This document shows, piece after piece, positions 34,748 through 43,520 of a stretch of DNA of 64,000 bases (position 1 is its first letter; every line of letters begins with the position of its first letter). The DNA is from QFOX01 sp044237845 (GTDB lineage: Bacteria > Pseudomonadota > Alphaproteobacteria > Rickettsiales > UBA3002), in contig JBIIEL010000001.1 in the NCBI GenBank assembly GCA_044237845.1, forward strand, positions 1 to 64,000. The letters are read 5' to 3'. Position numbers and translations under genes: made by a program. Below the pieces are notes generated by a model. The model had not been told where the DNA came from, made no database searches, and was given only the letters and a program-made list of their open reading frames with translations.

Positions 34748-35947
34748 TTAGAGCCCCAGCAGCAACCGGCGCGGATCTTCAATCGCCTGCTTCACCTTCA
34801 CGAGGTACGTCACGGACTCCGCGCCATCGATGATGCGGTGGTCGTAGGAAAGCGCGATATACATCATCGGGCGAATCACGATCTGGCCGTTCACCACCAC
34901 GGGGCGTTCCTCCACCTTGTGCATGCCGAGAATGCCCACCTGCGGCGGGTTGATGATTGGCGTCGCCAGCAGCGAGCCATAGACACCGCCATTGGTGACG
35001 GTAAAGGTGCCGCCGGTCATGTCGGCCATGGTCAGCGTGCCGTCGCGCGCTTTGCGTGCCGCCGCGGCGATATCGCCCTCGATCTGCGCGAGGGACTTTT
35101 TATCGCAATCGCGGATCACCGGCACCACGAGGCCGTTCGGGCCGCCCACCGCCACGCCGATATCGTAGTAGTTTTTATAGACGATCTCATCGCCCGAGAT
35201 TTCCGCATTCACCGCCGGAATTTGCTTCAGCGCATTCACCGCCGCCTTGATGAAAAAGCCCATGAAGCCGAGGCGCGTGCCGCCATGTTTCTTCTCGAAC
35301 TCGTCCTTATATTCGTTACGCAGCGCCATCACCGCGCTCATATCCACCTCGTTGAAGGTGGTGAGCGTCGCCGCCGTGTTCTGCGACTCCTTCAAGCGGC
35401 GCGCAATGGTGCTGCGCAGCTTGGTCATTTTCACGCGCTCCTCACGCGGGCCACTTGCCGGTGCGGCGCCCATACCATCACCGCTCAGCGCGCTAAGCAC
35501 ATCGCCTTTCGTCAAACGGCCATCCTTGCCGCTGCCCGCAATCGCCGCCGCATTCACCTGCGGATTCTCCGCCAGCATTTTCGTCACCGCGGGGCCGCTC
35601 GACGCGGTCGAGGGCGAAACGGGGGCTGGAGCAGGTTTTACTGCTGGGGCAGCAGCAGGCGCTGCTACAGGCGCAGCTGCTGCAGGTGCCGCAGCCTTCC
35701 CGCCGCTCGCGCCGACATCGATATGGCCGAGGATCGCGCCGACATTCACCGAATCACCCACTTTCACAGCGTGGTCTTTCAGCACACCGGCAGCGGTGGC
35801 GTTTACTTCCACCGTCACTTTGTCGGTTTCGAGTTCCACCAGCGGCTCATCCATTTTCACCGCGTCGCCCGGCTGCTTGAACCATTTCGCGATAGTCGCC
35901 TCGCTAACGGATTCACCCAGCGATGGTACGATAATTTCTCCGGCCAT
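34748..35947 (-). CDS. sucB: Dihydrolipoyllysine succinyltransferase (E2 of 2-oxoglutarate dehydrogenase)
   Basis: The 399-aa protein has the lipoyl domain (Lys in ELETDKVTVEV), an Ala/Pro-rich linker, a peripheral-subunit-binding domain (AVTKMLAENPQVNAAAIAGSGKDGRLTKGDVL) and a catalytic domain ending in SYDHRIIDGAESVTYL with HRxxDG. It transfers succinyl from the E1 product to CoA. Its ATG lies 9 nt after the odhA stop. Confidence 0.97.
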   Translation of the reverse strand: MAGEIIVPSLGESVSEATIAKWFKQPGDAVKMDEPLVELETDKVTVEVNATAAGVLKDHAVKVGDSVNVGAILGHIDVGASGGKAAAPAAAAPVAAPAAAPAVKPAPAPVSPSTASSGPAVTKMLAENPQVNAAAIAGSGKDGRLTKGDVLSALSGDGMGAAPASGPREERVKMTKLRSTIARRLKESQNTAATLTTFNEVDMSAVMALRNEYKDEFEKKHGGTRLGFMGFFIKAAVNALKQIPAVNAEISGDEIVYKNYYDIGVAVGGPNGLVVPVIRDCDKKSLAQIEGDIAAAARKARDGTLTMADMTGGTFTVTNGGVYGSLLATPIINPPQVGILGMHKVEERPVVVNGQIVIRPMMYIALSYDHRIIDGAESVTYLVKVKQAIEDPRRLLLGL

Positions 35948-35956
35948 TGTTTTCTC

Positions 35957-38860
35957 CTATGCTTTCTTTTTTTGTTTTGTGGTTGCCGCGGCTTCAAGCG
36001 TCATCGCATTCGCAATGAGCGCTTGCTGAGCACGCTCGAACAGTTTCATGTAGCCTTCCGCTGGGCTCGCCATTTCTTTGCGGCCGAGATAGCGGATGCG
36101 GCTGGTCATGCGGCCGAGGTTATCCATCAGCTCGCCGATGCGCGGGCCGATGAAGCGCCACGCGCCCATATTCTCCGGCTCTTCCTGTGCCCAAGCCACT
36201 TCAGCGTTCGGGTACTTCTTGAGCGCCGCTTCAATCTCCGCCGCCGGGAATGGGTAATATTGCTCCACCCGCACCAGCGCGATATCGTCGATTTTCTTTT
36301 CACGACGCGCTTCGAGCAGCTCGTAGTAATGTTTGCCGCTGGTGAAAATCAGGCGTTTCACGTCTTTATCGTTCGCGATTTTGTCGATCTCAGGAATCAC
36401 ACGAATGAAGCCCGAACCCTGCGCGAAGTCCTTCAAGCTCGACACCGCAAGTTTATGACGGAGCAGCGATTTCGGCGTCATCACGATGAGGGGTTTGCGG
36501 AAATTGCGGCGCAGTTGGCGGCGCAGCGCGTGGAAGAAGTTCGCCGGGGTAGTGATGTTACAGACCTGCATATTGTCTTCCCCACAGAGCTGGAGGAAGC
36601 GCTCAAGCCGCGCGCTCGAATGCTCCGGCCCCTGCCCCTCATAGCCATGCGGCAGCAACATGACGAGGCCGCTCATGCGCAGCCATTTGATTTCACCGCT
36701 GGCGATGAACTGGTCGATCACCATCTGCGCGCCGTTAGCGAAGTCGCCGAACTGGCCTTCCCACAGCGTCAGCGCGTTTGGCTCGGCGAGCGAGTAGCCA
36801 TATTCAAACCCAAGCACCGCAAGTTCAGACAGGAACGAGTCGATCACCTCATACCGCGCCTGCTCACCACCCAAATGGTTGAGCGGCTGGTGGCGCGCTT
36901 CCGTTTCCTGATCCACCCACACCGAGTGGCGATGCGAGAACGTACCGCGCCCCGAATCCTGCCCCGAAAGGCGCACCGGCGCACCCTCTTTCAGCAGCGA
37001 GCCATAGGCCAGCGCCTCGCCCATTGCCCAGTCGAGGTTCTCGCCCGTATCCATCATCTCGAGCTTCGCCTTCAGCTGGCGGTCGATTTTGCGGTTGAGG
37101 TTGAAGCCTTGCGGCACCACCGTCAGCGCCTTGCCGATCTCTTTCAGCGTCTTCAGTTCCACGCCCGTATCCGGCTCGCGGCCCATGCCGTGCTCGGCTT
37201 TGGTGAGACCGCTCCATTTCCCTTCCAGCCAGTTGGCTTTGTTGGGTTTGAAGTCTTTTCCCGCGTCGTATTCGCGGTTGAAATGCTGCAGCAATTTTTC
37301 TGCTTCGGCGCCGATTTCGGCTTCCGTCATCACGCCTTCGGCGATCAAACGCTGGCCGTAAATATGCGCGGGCATTTCTTTTTTGGCGATGGTTTTATAC
37401 ATGATCGGCTGCGTGAACATCGGCTCGTCGCCTTCGTTATGGCCGTATTTGCGGTAGCAGATAATATCTACCACCGTGTCGCGCTGAAACTGTTGGCGGA
37501 ACTCCACCGCAAGACGCGCCGCGAATACCACCGCTTCTGGGTCGTCGCCGTTCACGTGGAAAATCGGCGCCTGAATGCCCTTCGCCACATCGGTCGGATA
37601 GGGCGTAAAGCGCGAGAAGCTCGGCGCGGTGGTAAACCCAATCTGGTTGTTGACGATCACATGCACGGTGCCGCCGGTGCGGTAGCCTCGCAGATCCGCC
37701 ATCGCCAGCGTCTCCGGCACCGAACCTTGGCCCGCAAACGCCGCATCACCGTGGAGCGTCAGACCCATCACACGCTTGCGCGTATCGTCTTTATACTGAT
37801 CCTGCTTCGCGCGTACTTTGCCCGATACTACTGGGTTCACAATCTCCAGATGCGACGGGTTGGCGGTGAGCGACAAATGCATCGACTTGCCATTGGCCAT
37901 CATGCGGTCATGGCTCGCGCCGAGGTGATATTTCACATCGCCCGAGCTATCGATATTTTCGGGGAAGTCGAGGTTGCCATTGAAGATCGATAGCAGCTCG
38001 GAATAGGGCTTGCCCATGATGGTGGTGAGCACGTTCATGCGCCCGCGATGCGGCATGCCGATGACAATCTCATCCACCCCGACATTGCTCGCCGTATCGA
38101 TGATAGAGAGCAGCCCCGGGACCATCGCGTCGCCACCTTGAATGCTGAAGCGCTTCATGCCGGTATATTTCACCTGCACAAATTCCTCGAAGCCCTCGAC
38201 CTCAAGCAGGGTGCGCAGCACCCCTTTTTTTTCTTCCGCCGAAAGCCCCGCATTGCCGCGCGCCGCTTCGATGCGCGACTGAATCCATTCCCGCTGCTCG
38301 CGCTCCTGGATATGCATATATTCCACCGCGAACGTGCCGCAGTAGGTTTGGCGCAGCGCGGCCATAATCTGGTTCAGCGTCGCGCGCTCAAACCCAAATT
38401 CGCCGCCGAGGAAAATGCTGCGCTCGCCATCCGCCGCAGTGAAGCCATAGGTTTCGGGCAGCAGATCCGCGACGGTTTTTTTCTCCTGCATGCCCAACGG
38501 GTCGAGGTTGGCATACAAATGCCCGCGCACGCGATAGGCGCGAATCAGCTGCTGCGCACGCAACGAGAGGAGCGCCTCCTCCTGAATCATTTTTGGGTCA
38601 ATCGCCGCCGCACCCGGCTTGCCACCTTTTTTGTCCGCCGCAGGCGCTGCGGGCGCCTCAGGGTTCTGCTGGCCGATGACGCCGCCGCCGAACTGGTCCC
38701 ACGAAGGTTTATGCGTCGCCGCGTCGCCGAGGCTCGCGAAAAACCGCTGCCAGCTCGCATCAACACTCGCGGGGTTGGCCGCGTAGCGCGCATACAGCTC
38801 CTCGATAAAGGTCGCGTTTGCGCCGTAAAGGTAAGAAGTTTCAAGGAAATCTTGGGTCAT
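35957..38860 (-). CDS. sucA: 2-oxoglutarate dehydrogenase E1
   Basis: The 967-aa thiamine-diphosphate enzyme decarboxylates 2-oxoglutarate. It begins FLETSYLYGANATFIEELY and continues with VDEIVIGMPHRGRMNVL, LSLTANPSHLEIVNPVV, HGDAAFAGQGSVPETL (ThDP site), VHVIVNNQIGFTT, and ends with YYPFPAAEIEAALKKYPNAEVAWAQEEPENMGAW. The length is normal. The minus-strand leader is about 140 nt; a PHO-box-like site there points in the other direction (38969). Confidence 0.98.
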   Translation of the reverse strand: MTQDFLETSYLYGANATFIEELYARYAANPASVDASWQRFFASLGDAATHKPSWDQFGGGVIGQQNPEAPAAPAADKKGGKPGAAAIDPKMIQEEALLSLRAQQLIRAYRVRGHLYANLDPLGMQEKKTVADLLPETYGFTAADGERSIFLGGEFGFERATLNQIMAALRQTYCGTFAVEYMHIQEREQREWIQSRIEAARGNAGLSAEEKKGVLRTLLEVEGFEEFVQVKYTGMKRFSIQGGDAMVPGLLSIIDTASNVGVDEIVIGMPHRGRMNVLTTIMGKPYSELLSIFNGNLDFPENIDSSGDVKYHLGASHDRMMANGKSMHLSLTANPSHLEIVNPVVSGKVRAKQDQYKDDTRKRVMGLTLHGDAAFAGQGSVPETLAMADLRGYRTGGTVHVIVNNQIGFTTAPSFSRFTPYPTDVAKGIQAPIFHVNGDDPEAVVFAARLAVEFRQQFQRDTVVDIICYRKYGHNEGDEPMFTQPIMYKTIAKKEMPAHIYGQRLIAEGVMTEAEIGAEAEKLLQHFNREYDAGKDFKPNKANWLEGKWSGLTKAEHGMGREPDTGVELKTLKEIGKALTVVPQGFNLNRKIDRQLKAKLEMMDTGENLDWAMGEALAYGSLLKEGAPVRLSGQDSGRGTFSHRHSVWVDQETEARHQPLNHLGGEQARYEVIDSFLSELAVLGFEYGYSLAEPNALTLWEGQFGDFANGAQMVIDQFIASGEIKWLRMSGLVMLLPHGYEGQGPEHSSARLERFLQLCGEDNMQVCNITTPANFFHALRRQLRRNFRKPLIVMTPKSLLRHKLAVSSLKDFAQGSGFIRVIPEIDKIANDKDVKRLIFTSGKHYYELLEARREKKIDDIALVRVEQYYPFPAAEIEAALKKYPNAEVAWAQEEPENMGAWRFIGPRIGELMDNLGRMTSRIRYLGRKEMASPAEGYMKLFERAQQALIANAMTLEAAATTKQKKKA

Positions 38861-38968
38861 AAAGCCGCCTCGTCAAAGCATCCTGCGATGGTTTTTTCTA
38901 GGCTCGGTTGTGCCCGAAAGCAAGGGGATTTAAAGGGATTTTGCGTTGCCGCAGGGCGGCCGTTAAAA

Positions 38969-39003
38969 TCTTCACAAAACTGTCGCGATTTTGCTGCTAC
39001 CTT
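38969..39003 (+). promoter_or_regulatory. PHO-box-like site P5, oddly oriented
   Basis: TCTTCAC (38969-38975), AAAA, CTGTCGC (38980-38986), 11 nt, then TACCTT (38998-39003). It points into the 3' end of the minus-strand gene at 39002-39667, so any transcript would be antisense to it. Confidence 0.4.
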
Positions 39004-39667
39004 AACGCTCCACCACCAGCTTCTGCTCCGCCGCAATAAATTCCTGCGCCACGGCGACCATGCTGGCAGTTATCGCTTGATTAGTTGCGTGGTCGGTCGA
39101 GTTATATTTATTATCCGCCAAAAACTTGGTCGCCTCTTGACGTAAATCTACGTTGGGCGATTGCGACATATTGTAGAGAAACGCGGCATAGCGTGTGAAA
39201 CTCTGACCTTTTGGCATGATATCCTCGAACCCCCTATACGCCGCCGCACTGGCGCGATCCAATTTTGCCGGATCAATAAATTTGGAAGGTTGTGAAGATG
39301 ATGGCGTTTTTTTAGCCGAGCGCCACGGCTCCAATTTGCCGACATCCATCCCCGACTGCGTGGCCGCATTCAAATAATTCCACAGCACCATTTCTCGACC
39401 CGGCCATGCGTCTGATGTTGGGTCGATGGTGACCTTAATTTGGGCGGTGCTACCGGACATCGCTCGCTGGATTGCGCCTAATTGCATATCGTCATTATCC
39501 GACATGAGCCGCTCAAAACATGTATGTAGCTTCTCCACCAAATCGCTGCCCGGCGCCACTGGCGTGCCGTTGCTTTCATGTACCAATTTTAGCAGCGCGT
39601 CATTACCTGAAAACGAAATATTTCCGATATACCGTTTGCCCTCATACTCAAAGTTGAGCTCTGCCAT
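39002..39667 (-). CDS. Unknown protein between sucD and odhA
   Basis: This 221-aa protein is not recognised. It opens MAELNFEYEGKRYIGNISFSGN, which suggests a beta-rich start, and has a Ser/Lys-rich linker near 115-130. No signal peptide or membrane segment is seen. It begins 7 nt after the sucD stop, so it is in the operon, which normally runs sucD-odhA without a gap. It is therefore an insertion into the TCA operon. Confidence 0.7.
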   Translation of the reverse strand: MAELNFEYEGKRYIGNISFSGNDALLKLVHESNGTPVAPGSDLVEKLHTCFERLMSDNDDMQLGAIQRAMSGSTAQIKVTIDPTSDAWPGREMVLWNYLNAATQSGMDVGKLEPWRSAKKTPSSSQPSKFIDPAKLDRASAAAYRGFEDIMPKGQSFTRYAAFLYNMSQSPNVDLRQEATKFLADNKYNSTDHATNQAITASMVAVAQEFIAAEQKLVVER

Positions 39668-39674
39668 TGGCGGC

Positions 39675-40550
39675 CTACTTCCCCAAAACTTCTTTCATCG
39701 TGCGGCCCATATAGCCCGGGTTGTCGCACACGGTGATGCCGGCGGATTTCATGGCTTCGATCTTGTCTTCCGCGCCGCCTTTGCCGCCGGAAACAATCGC
39801 GCCCGCATGGCCCATGCGGCGTCCCGGAGGGGCGGTGCGCCCGGCGATAAAGCCAACCACCGGCTTTTTGATTTTCGATTTTTTCAGGAACTCGGCGGCA
39901 TTTTCTTCCGCATCGCCGCCGATTTCACCGATCATGATGATCGCGTCCGTCTCGTCGTCCTTCAGGAACATTTCAAGCACATCCGTATGGTTGGTGCCGT
40001 TGACCGGGTCGCCGCCGATGCCAACGCAGCTGCTCTGCCCCAGCCCGATCGCGGTGGTTTGCCCCACCGCCTCATAGGTCAGCGTGCCGGAGCGCGACAG
40101 AATTCCGATGCGGCCTTTCTGGTGAATATGCCCCGGCATGATGCCGATTTTGCACTCGCCCGGCGTAATCACACCCGGGCAGTTAGGGCCGACGAGGCGT
40201 GTTTTGCTGCCGCTGAGCGCGCGCTTCACCTTCACCATGTCGAGCACGGGGATGCCCTCGGTGATACAAATCGCGAGTTCGATTTCGGCGTCAATCGCCT
40301 CCAGAATCGCGTCGGCCGCGAAGCGTGGCGGCACGTAAATCACGCTCGCATTCGCGCCGGTTTTGGCGCGCGCCTCGTGCACGGTGTTGAACACCGGCAG
40401 GTCGAGATGTTTGCTGCCGCCTTTGCCCGGCGTTACCCCGCCGACCATGCGCGTGCCATAGGCAATCGCCTGTTCGGAATGATAGGTGCCCTCACGGCCG
40501 GTAAAACCCTGGCAGATGACCTTTGTGTTTTTGTTGACGAGAATAGCCAT
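39675..40550 (-). CDS. sucD: Succinyl-CoA ligase, alpha subunit
   Basis: The 291-aa subunit binds CoA and carries the phosphohistidine. It has KVICQGFTGREGTYHSEQA, SVIYVPPRFAADAI, ITEGIPVLDMVKVKRAL, GPNCPGVITPGECKIGIMPG and GHAGAIVSGGKGGAEDKI, in which GHAG contains the phosphorylated His. It begins 12 nt after sucC. Confidence 0.98.
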   Translation of the reverse strand: MAILVNKNTKVICQGFTGREGTYHSEQAIAYGTRMVGGVTPGKGGSKHLDLPVFNTVHEARAKTGANASVIYVPPRFAADAILEAIDAEIELAICITEGIPVLDMVKVKRALSGSKTRLVGPNCPGVITPGECKIGIMPGHIHQKGRIGILSRSGTLTYEAVGQTTAIGLGQSSCVGIGGDPVNGTNHTDVLEMFLKDDETDAIIMIGEIGGDAEENAAEFLKKSKIKKPVVGFIAGRTAPPGRRMGHAGAIVSGGKGGAEDKIEAMKSAGITVCDNPGYMGRTMKEVLGK

Positions 40551-40562
40551 GGTGCGAGCTCC

Positions 40563-41735
40563 TTACGCTGCTTGTTTTTTAACGGCGCCGGTAATCTTAT
40601 CCGCCGCGTCGGCGAGGTCGTCCGCTGCCAGAATCGGCAGGCCGGAGGTCGCCAGCATTTTCTTGCCCAGCTCCACGTTGGTGCCCGCGAGGCGCACGAC
40701 AAGCGGCACCGAAAGACTCACTTCCCGCGCCGCGGCGATGATGCCTTCCGCGATGATATCGCAGCGCATGATGCCGCCGAAGATATTCACCAGAATGCCC
40801 TCCACGTTCGGGTCGGAGAGGATGAGCTTGAAGGCTTCCGTCACCTTCTCTTTGTTCGCACCGCCGCCCACATCAAGGAAGTTCGCCGGTTCGCCGCCAT
40901 AGAGCTTGATGATATCCATCGTCGCCATCGCGAGGCCCGCACCGTTGACCATGCAGCCGATATTGCCGTCCATTTTCACATAGCTCAGGCCGAATTTTGC
41001 CGCCTGCAATTCCAGCGGGTCTTCTTCGGATTCGTCACGCATTTCGGCGACTTCCACTTGGCGGAACAGCGCGTTGTCGTCGAAGTTGAATTTCGCATCG
41101 AGTGCGATCAACTTGTTTTGCTTGGTGATGACGAGCGGATTGATTTCCACCTGGCTTGCGTCCGTTTTGAGGAACGCCTCGTAGAAACTGAACACCATTT
41201 TCTGGAAATCGGCGTGCAGCTCGGTCGGGATTTGCATGCCGAACGCAAGGCTACGCGCGTGGTGCGGCTGAATGCCCGCCGCCGGATCGACCGGCACGGT
41301 GATGATTTTCTCTGGCGTGTTATGCGCCACTTCCTCGATATTCACGCCACCTTCTTTGCTACCGATGAACGTCACCGCGCTAAAGCCGCGATCGACGACG
41401 AGCGACAAATACAGCTCCGAACCGATGTCCGAACCTTCCTCGATATAGACGCGCTTGACTTCTTTCCCTTCAGGGCCGGTCTGGTGCGTCACGAGCGTCA
41501 TGCCCAGCATTTCCTTGGTCAGGCGCTTCACTTCGTCGAGCGATTTCGCAAGTTTCACCCCACCCGCTTTACCACGGCCACCAGCATGGATCTGGGCTTT
41601 CACCACCCACAGCCCGCCGCCGAGGCTTTGCGCCACTTGCTCCGCTTCCGCCGGAGTGTAGGCCACCCCACCACGCGGCACCGCCACGCCAAATTTCGCC
41701 AACACTGCTTTCGCCTGGTATTCATGGATGTTCAT
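40563..41735 (-). CDS. sucC: Succinyl-CoA ligase, beta subunit
   Basis: The 390-aa ATP-grasp subunit starts MNIHEYQAKAVLAKFGVAVPRGGVAYTP and has VVKAQIHAGGRGKAGGVKLA, EINPLVITKQNKLIALDAK (metal site), and the C-terminal GILVNIFGGIMRCDIIAEGIIAA. Length is normal. A near-CtrA sequence lies in the 41-nt gap upstream (TTAA-N7-TTAT) but is not called. Confidence 0.98.
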   Translation of the reverse strand: MNIHEYQAKAVLAKFGVAVPRGGVAYTPAEAEQVAQSLGGGLWVVKAQIHAGGRGKAGGVKLAKSLDEVKRLTKEMLGMTLVTHQTGPEGKEVKRVYIEEGSDIGSELYLSLVVDRGFSAVTFIGSKEGGVNIEEVAHNTPEKIITVPVDPAAGIQPHHARSLAFGMQIPTELHADFQKMVFSFYEAFLKTDASQVEINPLVITKQNKLIALDAKFNFDDNALFRQVEVAEMRDESEEDPLELQAAKFGLSYVKMDGNIGCMVNGAGLAMATMDIIKLYGGEPANFLDVGGGANKEKVTEAFKLILSDPNVEGILVNIFGGIMRCDIIAEGIIAAAREVSLSVPLVVRLAGTNVELGKKMLATSGLPILAADDLADAADKITGAVKKQAA

Positions 41736-41776
41736 CGTTAAGCTCCGCTCGTTTATACAATTTTAAATTTGCCTTA

Positions 41777-42349
41777 TCAATAAGGCCCTACGCTATATGT
41801 TATTTCCATTATCGTGTTGTTTGGTTTTTGAATCAACCGATAGAAAAATGTTTCACCAAATCCTTCTGTCGGAAAATCAATATAAAACATCATGTCGCCC
41901 TTAATCTCATCTGATCTTTCTGGTTCTTTCGCCGCCTTCTTCAATACTTCTTTAGCCTTTCTAAGATCGATAGCAGAATCCATATTGGCAGGGATAATTA
42001 GGCTCAGCATATCGGCAGCTTTTGTGTGCCAAAACTTTTTATCCGAAGAGGGGGTGGCCATTTTTGGCAGGGTAAATAGGTAAGTATTGGTGAAGCTCTC
42101 ACATCCGCCCAAGTGTGTTTCCAACTGAATGTTGTCCTGTAATTGAGCGGTTTCAATTCCATTCCACCACATCAATTTTTCTTCTTTACTAGAACCTATC
42201 TGCTCTTTTTCAGAGCGGAAGGAGACGTCAGGCATAATATTTTTATTTAATGAAGGCCCCCGTTTTTCTAAGACACAATCGGCCTCCCTTTCCGCCGCAT
42301 TGGCTGACATCGCGAGCGCCAACAAAATGCCTGAAACAAGATAGCGCAC
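41777..42349 (-). CDS. Exported unknown protein between mdh and sucC
   Basis: The 190-aa protein has a signal peptide (YLVSGILLALAMSANA, cleavage before AEREADC). The mature part has two Cys (DCVLEKRG and GGCESF) that may pair, and no family is recognised. The start GTG 42349 shares one base with the mdh stop (TAGTG), so translation is coupled. It lies within the TCA operon, where mdh and sucC are normally adjacent. GC content is clearly lower than its neighbours, a sign of acquisition. Confidence 0.7.
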   Translation of the reverse strand: MRYLVSGILLALAMSANAAEREADCVLEKRGPSLNKNIMPDVSFRSEKEQIGSSKEEKLMWWNGIETAQLQDNIQLETHLGGCESFTNTYLFTLPKMATPSSDKKFWHTKAADMLSLIIPANMDSAIDLRKAKEVLKKAAKEPERSDEIKGDMMFYIDFPTEGFGETFFYRLIQKPNNTIMEITYSVGPY

Positions 42350-43311
42350 TACGCTGCCTTTTTATTGAGCGTAATGCTTCCGCACAGCTCGCGCACGGCA
42401 CCGACGGATTTCTCAAACTGCGTTTTTGCTTCGGCCGGAAGGGCGATCTCGACGATCTTCTCCACACCACCAGCACCAAGGACGCATGGCACGCCCACGT
42501 AAATATCCTTCTGGCCGTATTCGCCGTTGAGCCATGCGGCGCATGGCAGCAATTGCTTGCGGTCGTTGAGATACGCATCCGCCATCTGAATTGCCGATGC
42601 TGCAGGCGCATAAAACGCCGAGCCGGTTTTGAGCAGGCCAACAATCTCCGCCCCGCCATCGCGCGTGCGCTGGACGATTTTGTCCATTTTCTCTTGCGTC
42701 GTCCACCCCATTTTAATGAGGTCGGGCACCGGAATGCCCGCCACCGTCGAGTAGCTGGTCACCGGCACCATGGTGTCACCATGACCGCCGAGCACGAAAG
42801 TGGTGATGTCTTTTTTCGAGGCCTTCAATTCTTCGCTCAGGAAATGACTGAAACGCGCTGAATCGAGCACGCCGGCCATGCCGACCACTTTTTTCGGGTT
42901 GAAGCCGGTCACTTGCTGCATCACCCACACCATCGCATCCAGCGGGTTGGTGATGACGATCACAAATGCATCCGGGCAGTATTTTTTTAGGTTCTCACCC
43001 ACCGTCGTGATAATCCCGGTGTTAGTGTTCACGAGGTCGTCGCGGCTCATGCCCGGCTTGCGCGCGATGCCGGCGGTCACAATCACCACGTCCGCACCTT
43101 TCAGGTGTTCATAACTATTCGTTCCCATAACCTGCGCGTCGAGTTTCTCGACCGCGAGGCTCTGGCTGATATCGAGCGCCTTACCCTGCGGCAGGCCTTC
43201 CACCACATCAAACAGCACCACATCGCCGAGCTCTTTCAGTGCCGCCAAATGCGCCAATGTGCCGCCAATGTTACCTGCGCCAACCAAACCGATTTTTTTA
43301 CGTGTGCTCAT
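42349..43311 (-). CDS. mdh: Malate dehydrogenase
   Basis: The 320-aa LDH-like malate dehydrogenase interconverts malate and oxaloacetate with NAD. It has GLVGAGNIGGTLAHLA, VVIVTAGIARKPGMSRDDLVNTN, ITNPLDAMVWVM, the catalytic VLGGHGDTMVPVT and SAIQMADAYLNDRKQ. ATG 43311 with GGAGA 6 nt ahead begins the family N-terminus; a frame extension to 43329 is unlikely. It is the first gene of the TCA operon that runs down to lpdA. Confidence 0.97.
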   Translation of the reverse strand: MSTRKKIGLVGAGNIGGTLAHLAALKELGDVVLFDVVEGLPQGKALDISQSLAVEKLDAQVMGTNSYEHLKGADVVIVTAGIARKPGMSRDDLVNTNTGIITTVGENLKKYCPDAFVIVITNPLDAMVWVMQQVTGFNPKKVVGMAGVLDSARFSHFLSEELKASKKDITTFVLGGHGDTMVPVTSYSTVAGIPVPDLIKMGWTTQEKMDKIVQRTRDGGAEIVGLLKTGSAFYAPAASAIQMADAYLNDRKQLLPCAAWLNGEYGQKDIYVGVPCVLGAGGVEKIVEIALPAEAKTQFEKSVGAVRELCGSITLNKKAA

Positions 43312-43442
43312 GGGAATCTCCTGTCGCAAAATGAATATGAGGCGGTTTTAACCACGATGCTGAAATAAGCGCAACTTCTTAGGTGCGCCCATCCACCACC
43401 GCATCATTTCCGCGTGTGGCTGTCATCTATACAGCACAGGGG

Positions 43443-43474
43443 TTAATATTATTTTAACCTTTTTTCTTTATAAT
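43443..43474 (+). promoter_or_regulatory. CtrA box with -10, for the caspase-like gene
   Basis: TTAA-N7-TTAA (43443-43457), 11 nt, then TATAAT (43469-43474). The ATG at 43521 is about 40 nt past the expected start site. A CTGTCAT half-site lies upstream near 43421. Confidence 0.75.
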
Positions 43475-43520
43475 TTGTGTAAGAGGGAATTTCCCCTTTC
43501 TCAAAAACAAGGGCCATGTC

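Noticed and set aside
34838..37993. A 1051-codon open frame on the plus strand
   Set aside because: It lies antisense to odhB and odhA, is rich in His and Arg, and is a by-product of the GC-rich codons of those genes.
39426..41741. A 771-codon open frame on the plus strand
   Set aside because: It is antisense to sucD and sucC with the same Arg/His-rich composition and no family motif.
41740..41776. CtrA site before sucC
   Set aside because: Only TTAA-N7-TTAT is present, and no -10 lies at the spacing seen elsewhere.
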